DNA of 64,000 nt from Gallionella sp. (lineage in GTDB: Bacteria; Pseudomonadota; Gammaproteobacteria; Burkholderiales; Gallionellaceae): contig JAQTTY010000008.1 in the NCBI GenBank assembly GCA_028710525.1, positions 62,001 through 126,000 on the forward strand. The letters run 5' to 3'. Positions 49,120 through 57,526 of this stretch are shown piece by piece (the stretch's first letter is position 1; each line of letters opens with the position of its first letter). The notes under the pieces are model-generated. The model was not told where the DNA came from and did not search any database. It saw nothing but the letters and a program-made list of their open reading frames with translations. Made by a program: the position numbers and the translations under genes.

Positions 49120-49986
49120 ATGCGCACCGATAACGAAAGAGAAAGCAGCAATATAGAAGACCGTCGCGGCGGTGGTTTTTCCGGTGGCGGAGGGGGCGGC
49201 AGGGGTTTAGGCCTAGGCACCATCGTGGTCGCACTGGTCGCCTCTTGGGTGTTGGGCGTGAATCCAATGACCGTGCTCAATATGCTCAGTGGCGGCGGCG
49301 CACCACAGACACAATCGGCACCCGCTCAGCAACCACCCGCCAACGACAAAGATGCTCGCTTTGTTTCGGTGGTACTGGCAGATACCGAGGATGTGTGGCG
49401 CGACATCTTCCAGCAACACAACAGCCAGTACCGCGATCCAAAACTTGTGTTATTCAGCGGCCAGACACCAACCGCTTGCGGCACCGGACAAGCCGCGATG
49501 GGGCCGTTCTACTGTCCCGGCGACGAGAAGGTCTACATCGATCTGCGCTTCTACCAAGAACTACGCGATCGCTTCAAAGCACCCGGTGATTTCGCTCAAG
49601 CTTATGTCATCGCACACGAGGTCGGTCACCATGTGCAGAACTTACTTGGCACCAGCGGCAAAGTCGACTCGATGCGCGGCCGCATCAGCGAGGCACAACA
49701 GAACCAACTCTCAGTGAAACTGGAATTGCAGGCTGATTGCTATGCCGGCGTCTGGGCCAACCATGCGCAAGAGATGCGCAACGTGCTCGAACCGGGTGAC
49801 ATCGAAGAAGCCCTCACTGCCGCAGCCGCAGTGGGCGATGACAGCATACAGATGGCCACACAAGGTACTATCGTGCCGGAAAGCTTCACCCACGGCAGCG
49901 CCGCACAGCGCAGCAAGTGGTTCAATATCGGCATCAAGAGCGGCGATATGCAGCAGTGCAACACTTTTTCGCAAAGTAGTCTGTAG
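49120..49986 (+). CDS. YpfJ-like neutral zinc metallopeptidase
   Basis: A 288-residue protein with an acidic/Gly-rich cytoplasmic start (RGGGFSGGGGGGRGLG), one membrane helix (GTIVVALVASWVLGV) and a periplasmic PF04228-like peptidase domain with the zinc motif HEVGHHVQNLLG and LELQADCYAGVW as downstream ligand. Two conserved Cys-bearing stretches (PTACGTGQAAMGPFYC) are typical. It starts 50 bases after the HerA-like gene; the substrate is unknown. Confidence 0.92.
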   Translation: MRTDNERESSNIEDRRGGGFSGGGGGGRGLGLGTIVVALVASWVLGVNPMTVLNMLSGGGAPQTQSAPAQQPPANDKDARFVSVVLADTEDVWRDIFQQHNSQYRDPKLVLFSGQTPTACGTGQAAMGPFYCPGDEKVYIDLRFYQELRDRFKAPGDFAQAYVIAHEVGHHVQNLLGTSGKVDSMRGRISEAQQNQLSVKLELQADCYAGVWANHAQEMRNVLEPGDIEEALTAAAAVGDDSIQMATQGTIVPESFTHGSAAQRSKWFNIGIKSGDMQQCNTFSQSSL

Positions 49987-50013
49987 AACGAGTGCTTCAC
50001 ACAAAGGGGTGAC

Positions 50014-50625
50014 ATGAAAACCATACTGGTAGCGAATCCCAAGGGCGGTAGCGGCAAGAGCACACTATCCACCAACATCGCAGGCTATCTCGCACAACGC
50101 GGTGACAGTGTCGCGATGCTGGACTTGGATAGACAACAGTCTTCGGCTTTATGGCTGGGCATGCGTGGGATACAGCTGCCCTTGATCGACTTGCTGGGCA
50201 ACAAAAAATCCGACGGAGACTATGACTGGCTGGTGATCGATTCGCCCGCCGGACTGCACGGCAAGAACCTCGCCCACGCTTTGAAACTCGCCAGCAAGAT
50301 CATCGTCCCCATCGCGCCATCGCTATTCGATCTAGATGCCAGCCGCACCTTCTTGGAAGAACTGGCCCATGAGAAATCCGTACGCAAAAACCAATGTCAT
50401 ATCGGCATCATCGGCATGCGTATGAGCCCCCGCACCAAAGCCGCTCAGGCACTTGAGCACTTCCTCACCAGCTTCGATCTGCCTATCCTCGCTTATCTGC
50501 GCGAGACCCAGGTGTATGTGAACGCCGCCTTCGAAGGTAAATCTTTGTTTGACCTGCCGCACAGCCTCGCCGAGCGCGAGTTGGAGCAATGGGGTTTCTT
50601 GCAGGATTGGTTGGATCAAAAGTAA
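50014..50625 (+). CDS. ParA-family ATPase without a ParB partner
   Basis: A 203-residue short ParA/MinD-type ATPase: deviant Walker A NPKGGSGKSTLSTN, YDWLVIDSPAGLHG as Walker B, and LDLDRQQSSALW as the switch-like loop. It lacks an N-terminal DNA-binding domain and no parB or parS-like site is nearby, so it more likely positions some other cargo than chromosome origins. AAGGGGTG precedes the ATG. Confidence 0.85.
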   Translation: MKTILVANPKGGSGKSTLSTNIAGYLAQRGDSVAMLDLDRQQSSALWLGMRGIQLPLIDLLGNKKSDGDYDWLVIDSPAGLHGKNLAHALKLASKIIVPIAPSLFDLDASRTFLEELAHEKSVRKNQCHIGIIGMRMSPRTKAAQALEHFLTSFDLPILAYLRETQVYVNAAFEGKSLFDLPHSLAERELEQWGFLQDWLDQK

Positions 50626-50694
50626 TCATCTCGCGATAACGACTAACGCTGCTTGCTCTACCATCAGCTGGGCACTTGAATCCACGTTATCCGG

Positions 50695-50727
50695 CGAAGC
50701 TTGGCAAGAAGTCGCCCGCAAGCTTCG
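50695..50727. promoter_or_regulatory. Inverted repeat upstream of the oxidoreductase operon
   Basis: CGAAGCTTG and CAAGCTTCG form a perfect 9-bp dyad with a 15-base spacer, in the 266-base gap between the ParA gene and the oxidoreductase operon. There is no T-run on either side, so it is more likely an operator or an mRNA hairpin than a terminator. A TTGAAA (50788 region) with a weak -10 lies downstream; no coding sequence was recognised in the gap. Confidence 0.45.
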
Positions 50728-50891
50728 CACCAACTCGACATCTACCAACAGCAAACGAAGCACTCATTCCGCGCCTCGATTGAAAATATATCTGCTAGTC
50801 CCTACTCGCAATGGTTACATTTTGCAGTGACTGCTAGTAAGCTGACGGCCAGTCAGTTTCACCCGCAAGTCCGTTCCATTAGGAGGTCACT

Positions 50892-52724
50892 TTGCAAGCT
50901 ACCGACACCAGCGATCCGTCTTATTTCCATAAGGTCGTCGATTGCCAATGGGCCTGTCCCGCCCACACTCCCGTCCCAGAATACATACGCTTGATTGGTC
51001 AAGGTCGCTACGACGACGCGTATATGATCAATTGGGTCTCCAACGTTTTTCCCGGCATCTTGGGCCGCACTTGTGACCGACCTTGCGAACCGGCTTGCCG
51101 ACGCGGGCGCGTCGAAGAGAACAATCATGCCAAACCGGAACCTGTCGCCATCTGCCGCTTGAAACGCGTTGCGGCTGATTTTAAATCTGATGTCAGCGCA
51201 CGCATGCCCAGCATCGCAGCACCCAACGGCAAACGCATCGCCTGTGTGGGCGCAGGGCCAGCCTCACTCACTGTGGCGCGCGACCTTGCTCCCTTAGGTT
51301 ATGAGGTAACGGTATATGACAGTTCAGCGAAGGCAGGCGGTTTCATCCGCACCCAGATACCACGCTTCCGTCTGCCCGAAGAAGTGATAGACGAGGAGAC
51401 TGGTTACATCCTCGATCTTGGGGTGCAGTTCAACAGCGGCCAGCGCGTGGACTCCATGCAGGCGCTGCTGAAACAAGGCTACGACGCGGTGTTCGTAGGC
51501 TGCGGCGCACCGCGCGGGCGCGATCTGGAAGTGCCCGGTCGCAAGGAGGCAGCAGAAAATATCCATATCGGTATCGACTGGTTGGCTTCGGTGTCTTTCG
51601 GTCACGTCACAAAAGTCGGCGAGCGCGTCATCGTGTTGGGCGGCGGTAACACTGCAATGGATTGCTGCCGTTCCGCCAAACGTCTGGGCGGTAAAGAAGT
51701 GAAGGTCGTTGTGCGCAGCGGCTTTGAAGAAATGAAGGCCTCGCCCTGGGAGAAAGAAGATGCGCAACACGAGGGCATCCCCATCCTCAACTATCACGTG
51801 CCTAAAAGTTTCCAGCACAGCAACGGCAAACTCACCGGCATGACCTTCGAGCTAGTGCGCGCCGAATACGACGCGCAGGGCAAACGCAAACTAGTCTCCA
51901 CAGGTGAGCCCGATGTGCTCATCCCCTGCGACGAAGTGTTGGTCGCGGTGGGTCAGGAAAACTCGTTCACTTGGATAGAAGCAGAGTGCGGCATCACTTT
52001 CGACAAGTGGGGACTGCCAGTGTTGGGCAAAGGCACGTTCCAATCTACCTTGCCGCAAGTGTTCTTCGGTGGCGATGCGGCTTATGGCCCTAAGAACATC
52101 ATCACTGCCGTGGCACACGGCCATGAAGCTGCGGTCTCGATAGATCGCTTGCTCAATGGTGAGGATGTGGCGCAACGCCCCGCCCCCATGACCAATCTGA
52201 TGTCGCAGAAGATGGGCATACACGAGTGGAGTTATCACAACGCGGTCTCTAACGACAACCGTTTCAAAGTGCCGTGGGCTGCTGCCGAAAAAGCGCTCGC
52301 CAGCATCCGTATCGAGGTGGAGCTGGGCTTCGATGCCGCTACTGCATTCAAGGAAGCGAGTCGCTGCTTGAACTGCGATGTGCAGACCGTGTTCAATCGT
52401 GGCACGTGCATAGAGTGCGATGCCTGCGTGGACATCTGCCCGATGGACTGCATCACCTTCACGCCCAACGGCGACGAAGCCGAGTTGCGCGCGCGACTCA
52501 AGGCGCCCGCCGAAAACACCACGCAAGATCTTTATATATCCGCCGAACTTAAGACCGGCCGCATCATGGCCAAGGACGAGGACGTCTGTCTGCACTGCGG
52601 CTTCTGTGCCGAGCGCTGCCCGACCGGTGCATGGGACATGCAGAAATTCCTACTCAACACCACACAAGCGGGGCCACGCAGTCGCGATATCGCCGCCCCC
52701 GTCATCACACCGGAGGCAGCATGA
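50892..52724 (+). CDS. GltD-like FAD/NAD(P) oxidoreductase fused to two [4Fe-4S] clusters
   Basis: A 610-residue flavoprotein. The N-terminal Fe-S region of GltD type (CQWACPAHTPVPEY, CDRPCEPACRRG) leads to an FAD fold (CVGAGPASLTVARDL), an NAD(P) fold (VLGGGNTAMDCCRS) and, at the C-terminus, a bacterial-ferredoxin domain with CIECDACVDICP and CLHCGFCAERCP. TTG 50892 follows a perfect AGGAGG at good spacing. Its stop overlaps the start of the alpha subunit, so it should be the electron-transfer subunit linking NAD(P)H to the 2-oxoacid oxidoreductase. Confidence 0.92.
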   Translation: MQATDTSDPSYFHKVVDCQWACPAHTPVPEYIRLIGQGRYDDAYMINWVSNVFPGILGRTCDRPCEPACRRGRVEENNHAKPEPVAICRLKRVAADFKSDVSARMPSIAAPNGKRIACVGAGPASLTVARDLAPLGYEVTVYDSSAKAGGFIRTQIPRFRLPEEVIDEETGYILDLGVQFNSGQRVDSMQALLKQGYDAVFVGCGAPRGRDLEVPGRKEAAENIHIGIDWLASVSFGHVTKVGERVIVLGGGNTAMDCCRSAKRLGGKEVKVVVRSGFEEMKASPWEKEDAQHEGIPILNYHVPKSFQHSNGKLTGMTFELVRAEYDAQGKRKLVSTGEPDVLIPCDEVLVAVGQENSFTWIEAECGITFDKWGLPVLGKGTFQSTLPQVFFGGDAAYGPKNIITAVAHGHEAAVSIDRLLNGEDVAQRPAPMTNLMSQKMGIHEWSYHNAVSNDNRFKVPWAAAEKALASIRIEVELGFDAATAFKEASRCLNCDVQTVFNRGTCIECDACVDICPMDCITFTPNGDEAELRARLKAPAENTTQDLYISAELKTGRIMAKDEDVCLHCGFCAERCPTGAWDMQKFLLNTTQAGPRSRDIAAPVITPEAA

Positions 52725-54562
52725 AGCCTAAAGAAGCCGTCCCTATCACGGCTATAAATGATTTCGTCATTAAGTTTGCCAACGTCAACGGCTCAGGTTC
52801 GGCTTCGGCCAACGAGTTGTTCGCCAAGGCCGTGATGCGCATGGGCGTGCCCGTCAGCCCGCGCAACATCTTCCCCAGCAACATCCAAGGCATGCCCACT
52901 TGGTACGAAGCACGTATCTGCGAAAAGGGCTATCACGGCCGGCGCGGCGGTGTGGACATGATGGTAGCGATGAATCCTCAAACATGGGACAGCGACCTCG
53001 CCGAGATCGAGCCGGGCGGCTATCTGCTTTACGACAGCACTCGCCCGATGTCGCCGGAAAAATTCCGCGCCGATGTGCAAACCTTGGCCGTGCCGCTGAC
53101 TGAGCTGGCCAATGCAGCTTACAGCGATCCGCGCCAGCGCCAACTATTCAAAAACATCATCTATGTGGGCGCGTTGTCCGTGCTGCTGGATGTGGATGTC
53201 GAGGTGTTCGATACTTTATTCGCGGAACAATATCAGGGGCGCGGCAAAGAACGGCTGCTTGAATCGAATCGTCAGGCGTTGCAACTGGGGCGCGACTATG
53301 TGAGCCAACATCTGCAAGCGCCTTTGCCGATACGCGTGCGCCGCTCAGACAATGTCGGCGACCAGATTTTCACCGACGGCAACAGTGCAGCCGCGCTGGG
53401 CTTAGTTTACGGTGGAGCGACCGTGGCGGCTTGGTATCCCATCACGCCCTCCTCCTCTATTCCTGAAGCGTTCCAAAAATATTGCGCCAAGTATCGCGTT
53501 GATGCCAACACCGGACGTTGCAACTACGCCATCGTGCAAGCCGAAGACGAACTCGCTTCGATAGGCATGGTGGTGGGTGCGGGTTGGAACGGTGCGCGCT
53601 CTTTCACTGCCACCTCCGGGCCAGGCATCTCGCTGATGACGGAGTTCATCGGGCTGGCGTACTTCGCCGAGATTCCCGTCACCATCATCAATGTGCAACG
53701 CGGCGGGCCATCTACCGGCATGCCTACTCGCACTCAGCAATCTGATTTACTGGCCTGCGCCTATGCCTCGCACGGCGACACCAAACACGTGATGCTGTTC
53801 CCGCAAGACCCGCACGAATGCTTCGAACATGCGGCGGCGGCACTGGATTTGGCTGATCGATTGCAGACACCCATCTTCGTGATGTCTGACTTAGACATCG
53901 GTATGAACCAACGCCTATGCAAACCTTTCGTGTGGGACGATGCGCGAAAGTACGACACCGGCAAGGTGATGACTGCCGAGGAGTTGGAAGCTGGCAAGGA
54001 CTTTGGTCGTTACAAGGACGTGGACGATGACGGCATCCCTTGGCGCACCCTGCCTGGCTCACATCCCAGCAAGGGCGCGTACTTCACGCGCGGCACTACC
54101 AAAGATTCTTACGCGCGCTACTCCGAACGCGGCCCCGACTACATCTACAACATGGAGCGGCTGGTGAAGAAATTCCAAACCGCTGCCACGCTGGTGCCGC
54201 CGCCCAAAATACGCAACGCCGCACTCGCAACACGTTTAGGTGTGATCTATTTTGGCTCCACTACACCGGCGATGCGCGAGGCCTTAGACGTACTGGAAGC
54301 GGAAGGCATCTATCTTGATGGTATGCGTCTGCAAGCCTATCCCTTCCCGCAGAGCGTGCGCGATTTCATCGCCGCGCATGACCGCGTCTTTGTCGTCGAG
54401 CAGAACCGCGACGCGCAAATGCGCACCCTGCTCATCGATGAACTAGAAGTAGATTCTTCGCGCTTGGTGAAAGTGCTGCATTACGACGGCACGCCCATCA
54501 CTGCGCGCTTCATCGCTGCCGCGATCCGCGCCAGCCTGCCTGTCTTGAGGGAGACCGTATGA
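52721..54562 (+). CDS. korA: 2-oxoacid:acceptor oxidoreductase alpha subunit, gamma domain fused
   Basis: A 613-residue subunit in which the gamma domain (NDFVIKFANVNGSGSASANE, about 10-190) precedes the alpha domain (DGNSAAALGLVYGGATVAAW, YPITPSSSIPEAFQKY) and a C-terminal domain (LRLQAYPFPQSVRDF-like). This fused architecture is usual for 2-oxoglutarate:ferredoxin oxidoreductases, though pyruvate or branched substrates cannot be excluded. The ATG lies inside the upstream stop and the stop overlaps the beta gene. Confidence 0.92.
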   Translation: MKPKEAVPITAINDFVIKFANVNGSGSASANELFAKAVMRMGVPVSPRNIFPSNIQGMPTWYEARICEKGYHGRRGGVDMMVAMNPQTWDSDLAEIEPGGYLLYDSTRPMSPEKFRADVQTLAVPLTELANAAYSDPRQRQLFKNIIYVGALSVLLDVDVEVFDTLFAEQYQGRGKERLLESNRQALQLGRDYVSQHLQAPLPIRVRRSDNVGDQIFTDGNSAAALGLVYGGATVAAWYPITPSSSIPEAFQKYCAKYRVDANTGRCNYAIVQAEDELASIGMVVGAGWNGARSFTATSGPGISLMTEFIGLAYFAEIPVTIINVQRGGPSTGMPTRTQQSDLLACAYASHGDTKHVMLFPQDPHECFEHAAAALDLADRLQTPIFVMSDLDIGMNQRLCKPFVWDDARKYDTGKVMTAEELEAGKDFGRYKDVDDDGIPWRTLPGSHPSKGAYFTRGTTKDSYARYSERGPDYIYNMERLVKKFQTAATLVPPPKIRNAALATRLGVIYFGSTTPAMREALDVLEAEGIYLDGMRLQAYPFPQSVRDFIAAHDRVFVVEQNRDAQMRTLLIDELEVDSSRLVKVLHYDGTPITARFIAAAIRASLPVLRETV

Positions 54563-55614
54563 CCTATCTCGCCAAACCCAAGCTGCACCATCCCACCCTG
54601 CAGACCAACAAGGTGGGCTATACCCGCCGCGACTACGAAGGCCCGGTGTCCACGCTTTGCGCAGGCTGCGGGCACGATTCCATTTCCGCCGCCATCATCC
54701 AAGCGTGCTGGGAATTGGACATCGAACCGCATCGTGTGGCCAAGCTCTCTGGCATCGGTTGTAGCTCCAAGACACCAACCTATTTCCTCGGCGCCTCGCA
54801 CGGTTTCAACACCGTGCATGGACGCATGCCCTCGGTGCTGACCGGCGCGAATCTGGCGAATCGTGACTTACTCTATCTAGGTGTATCGGGCGACGGCGAC
54901 TCCGCTTCGATAGGCTTGGGGCAGTTCGCCAACGCCATGCGGCGCGGCGTGAACATGGCTTACATCGTGGAGAACAATGGCGTGTACGGACTGACCAAAG
55001 GACAGTTCTCCGCCACGGCCGACCGTGGCTCTAAAAGCAAAAAAGGCATCATCAACACCGACAATCCTATCGACCTAGTGGGCATCGCACTACAGCTCGG
55101 TGCAACTTATGTGGCACGCAGTTTCTCCGGCGATAAAGCGCAACTGGTACCGCTGATCAAAGGCGCACTAGCGCACGGCGGCGCAGCTTTCATCGATGTC
55201 ATCAGTCCTTGTGTCACCTTCAACAATCACAGCGGCAGCACCAAGAGCTATGAGCATATCCGCCAGAATAACGAGGCCGTGAGCGTGATCGATTTTTACA
55301 CGCCAGGGCACGAAATCACTGCCGAATATTCGCCCGGCACCGTCATCGATGTGGAGCAGCATGACGGCTCGACGCTGCGTCTGCGCAAGCTGCACGAAGA
55401 CTACGACCCCACCGACCGCTACGCTGCGATGAGCTATATGAATGCCCATGCAGCACGTGGAGAGGTGGTGACCGGCCTACTCTATGTCGATGCCTTACCC
55501 ACCGATCTGCATACTTCGCTTAACACCAGCGGACATCCACTCAACAGCTTAGGCGTAGAACAACTTTGCCCCGGCGCACAAGCACTGGACAAGATCAACG
55601 CCGCACTGCGCTAG
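54559..55614 (+). CDS. korB: 2-oxoacid:acceptor oxidoreductase beta subunit
   Basis: The 351-residue thiamine-diphosphate subunit has the cluster Cys residues in LCAGCGHDS and GIGCSS, a third in the SPCVTFNNH motif, and the ThDP/Mg motif GVSGDGDSASIG followed by VENNGVYGLTKGQFSAT. It has no ferredoxin insert, so electrons should leave through the FAD/Fe-S subunit or a soluble ferredoxin. It overlaps the alpha gene by four bases and ends 23 bases before the CBS gene. Confidence 0.93.
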   Translation: MTYLAKPKLHHPTLQTNKVGYTRRDYEGPVSTLCAGCGHDSISAAIIQACWELDIEPHRVAKLSGIGCSSKTPTYFLGASHGFNTVHGRMPSVLTGANLANRDLLYLGVSGDGDSASIGLGQFANAMRRGVNMAYIVENNGVYGLTKGQFSATADRGSKSKKGIINTDNPIDLVGIALQLGATYVARSFSGDKAQLVPLIKGALAHGGAAFIDVISPCVTFNNHSGSTKSYEHIRQNNEAVSVIDFYTPGHEITAEYSPGTVIDVEQHDGSTLRLRKLHEDYDPTDRYAAMSYMNAHAARGEVVTGLLYVDALPTDLHTSLNTSGHPLNSLGVEQLCPGAQALDKINAALR

Positions 55615-55637
55615 CCCATAATTTAGGAGAGAGCATC

Positions 55638-56075
55638 ATGAACGAACGCACCGTCTACCAATCGATATCCAAACGTCACGTGCTCAGCGTGACGTCCTCC
55701 TCTACCGTCTATCACGCCGCCTGTGTGATGTCCGGCGCTAACTGCGGCAGCGTACTGATTATCGATGGCAACACCTTGTTGGGCATCGTTACCGAGCGTG
55801 ATCTGATGGTTCGTGTGCTAGCCAAAGCTGTCGACCCAGCCACGACCACCGTGGCCGACATCATGACGCGCAACCCAGATTGCGTGACGCCTGAAACCAA
55901 AGTGGCCGATGCGGTGCTGATGATGATAGAGCGCGGCTACCGACATCTGCCCATCGTCGGTCATGGCAATAAGATTATGGGCGTGTTCTCCTCGCGTGAC
56001 GCGATGCCGCAAGAGATGCAGGCCGCAGAGAGTTTGGCCAAGTTCAACGACAATCTGAATGATGCTCTAGGTTAA
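55638..56075 (+). CDS. Two-CBS-domain protein
   Basis: A 145-residue cytoplasmic protein made of a CBS pair: VYHAACVMSGANCGSVLIID, GIVTERDLMVRVL, then DIMTRNPDCVTPETKVADAV, RGYRHLPIV, GVFSSRDAM. CBS pairs bind adenine nucleotides or NAD and report energy state. AGGAGA precedes the ATG. Its place 23 bases after korB suggests it senses nucleotide levels for that enzyme, but this is inference. Confidence 0.92.
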   Translation: MNERTVYQSISKRHVLSVTSSSTVYHAACVMSGANCGSVLIIDGNTLLGIVTERDLMVRVLAKAVDPATTTVADIMTRNPDCVTPETKVADAVLMMIERGYRHLPIVGHGNKIMGVFSSRDAMPQEMQAAESLAKFNDNLNDALG

Positions 56076-56086
56076 GGTCTAGCCAT

Positions 56087-56111
56087 GCGGCACGTGCTAC
56101 CCGCGTGCCGC
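56087..56111. terminator. Hairpin between convergent CBS and rquA genes
   Basis: GCGGCACG and CGTGCCGC form a perfect 8-bp stem with a 9-base loop, overlapping the last codons of rquA. There is no T-run, so it is a weaker, possibly Rho-assisted, bidirectional stop. Confidence 0.5.
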
Positions 56112-56822
56112 AGTCTCGAAACGCATGATGCGGTAGAAGCCCGAAAATCTATGCTCTTCCACGAACGCCTCCTGCATATACTTACCCTGCGCAGCAAAAG
56201 CTGAACTCAAATAAGCCTGTACATCCTCCTGCCAGAAGCCTGGCAGAAACGGCTCCAGATGTCCTAGCACCCAACGGAATGGAACAAAGCGATACAACAG
56301 ATGATGACGCGGAGTGGACGCATACTCAGTGATGAGTAGCGAGCCACCGGGGCGCAACACTCGCGCGATCTCAGCATAAGTACGATGCCTCGCTTCGGCG
56401 GGCATCTCATGGAACAAGAAGAACACGATGACCTGATCGAAGCTATCGTCCGCATAGCCGAGACACTCGGCGTTCATACGCGTCAGTTGGCAGCGGTCGC
56501 CATAACTCTGCGTCTTGCTGCGTGCCAAACGTAACTGGCCATTGGCGATGTCGCACAGATGCACTTCGCACGGCGTGCTGGATAACAAGGAAGGCGTGAG
56601 CTTGCCGTATACGCAGGTAAGTTGCAGGATGCGCGCACCGCTGCGGGTCTCTACGCGTGACAAGGTGTTACGCAGTAAACCGTCGTATTGGCCGAATAGA
56701 ATAGCGTTGATGATGGGTTGATGGTCGAAGAACCAGATACCCCAGTCCCACAGATAAGCCCACCAGTAATACCGTGCCAGATAGTCGGGCACACCGTCGA
56801 GAAACTTTTTATAGAGTGACAT
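56097..56822 (-). CDS. rquA: RquA-like rhodoquinone biosynthesis methyltransferase homologue
   Basis: The 241-residue protein matches RquA along its length: VPDYLARYYWWAYLWDWGIWFFDHQ at the start (N-terminal YWWAY), ILQLTCVYGKLTPSLL in place of the usual GxGxG SAM motif of UbiE-type enzymes, FDQVIVFFLFHEMPAEARHR and LEPFLPGFW. RquA is reported to convert ubiquinone to rhodoquinone with SAM as the amino donor. Rhodoquinone carries electrons to fumarate under low oxygen. It is convergent to the oxidoreductase-CBS operon and is divergent from nothing, having its own upstream region to 57074. Confidence 0.88.
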   Translation of the reverse strand: MSLYKKFLDGVPDYLARYYWWAYLWDWGIWFFDHQPIINAILFGQYDGLLRNTLSRVETRSGARILQLTCVYGKLTPSLLSSTPCEVHLCDIANGQLRLARSKTQSYGDRCQLTRMNAECLGYADDSFDQVIVFFLFHEMPAEARHRTYAEIARVLRPGGSLLITEYASTPRHHLLYRFVPFRWVLGHLEPFLPGFWQEDVQAYLSSAFAAQGKYMQEAFVEEHRFSGFYRIMRFETAARG

Positions 56823-57074
56823 TGCGTCTGCGTTTGCTAACGAACTAAGTTGTTATATTTCATTGGCTACATTGTGTTCCTGATTGGATAGACCACAAAC
56901 CATCTCCCACTAAATCGCTTAAGTAAATGAGACTATGCAAAACGGTGTGCACATTTAAACGACCGCTATGCGGCGATGAGAAATGATGGGTAGACTTCAC
57001 CAATAGACCAGCAAGTGACTTATTGAGCATCGCCAAATGCGACTGCTGTTCGGCCATTGCTGCCGTTGGCATCA
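56823..57074. other. Upstream region of rquA, no gene seen
   Basis: This gap of about 250 bases lies between the rquA start and the terminator of the TonB operon. A TATAAC-like -10 (minus strand near 56858) could serve rquA, without a good -35. A 74-codon open frame at 56860-57084 starts inside the terminator stem, has no Shine-Dalgarno site and matches nothing known, so it is not called. Confidence 0.5.
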
Positions 57075-57075
57075 G

Positions 57076-57115
57076 AAAAACCAACGGCCGCTTTGAAAAC
57101 TATAAGCGGCCGTTG
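57076..57115 (-). terminator. Terminator of the TonB uptake operon
   Basis: On the minus strand CAACGGCCGCTT and AAGCGGCCGTTG form a perfect 12-bp stem with a 10-base loop, followed by GGTTTTTC. It lies 10 bases after the exbD stop. Confidence 0.88.
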
Positions 57116-57124
57116 ATTGCCTAT

Positions 57125-57526
57125 CTATTTTGCTAGTGTGATGAAAGAGAGCCTCTCCACACCTGCATGCTGAGCCAGTGCCATCAACTCGGCTATACGC
57201 CCATAATTGACCGCACTATCCGCCTCGATCTGCAATTGGAACTGAGGATCCAGCGAGTATTGACGCAACTGTTCTGCCAAGCTCTGGTCACTGACATGCA
57301 TATTATCCAACGCGACGTTACCTTGTGCGTCCACTTGCAGGCTAAACTTTTTCACCGCTTCTTGCTGCTGCACTGCATCCGTTTTAGGTAGCTTTATCTT
57401 GAGTGCCTGAGGTGTCAACAACGGTGCGGTGATAATGAAGACCACCAGTAACACCAGCATCACGTCCACCAGAGGTGTGACGTTAATCTCGCTCATCATT
57501 TCGCCATCAGAACTATTGCCCGCCAT
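57125..57526 (-). CDS. exbD: ExbD-family energy transducer
   Basis: A 133-residue ExbD/TolR protein with one membrane helix carrying the essential Asp (INVTPLVDVMLVLLVVFIITAP) and a periplasmic domain. It is distinct from TolR at 41666 and serves this TonB system. ATG 57526 is chosen because MAGNSSDGEMMSEINVTP is the family-type start; it overlaps the end of exbB by 14 bases. Confidence 0.93.
   Translation of the reverse strand: MAGNSSDGEMMSEINVTPLVDVMLVLLVVFIITAPLLTPQALKIKLPKTDAVQQQEAVKKFSLQVDAQGNVALDNMHVSDQSLAEQLRQYSLDPQFQLQIEADSAVNYGRIAELMALAQHAGVERLSFITLAK

Noticed and set aside
56860..57084. 74-codon minus-strand open frame between rquA and exbD
   Set aside because: It starts inside the 12-bp terminator stem of the TonB operon, has no ribosome-binding site and resembles no family.
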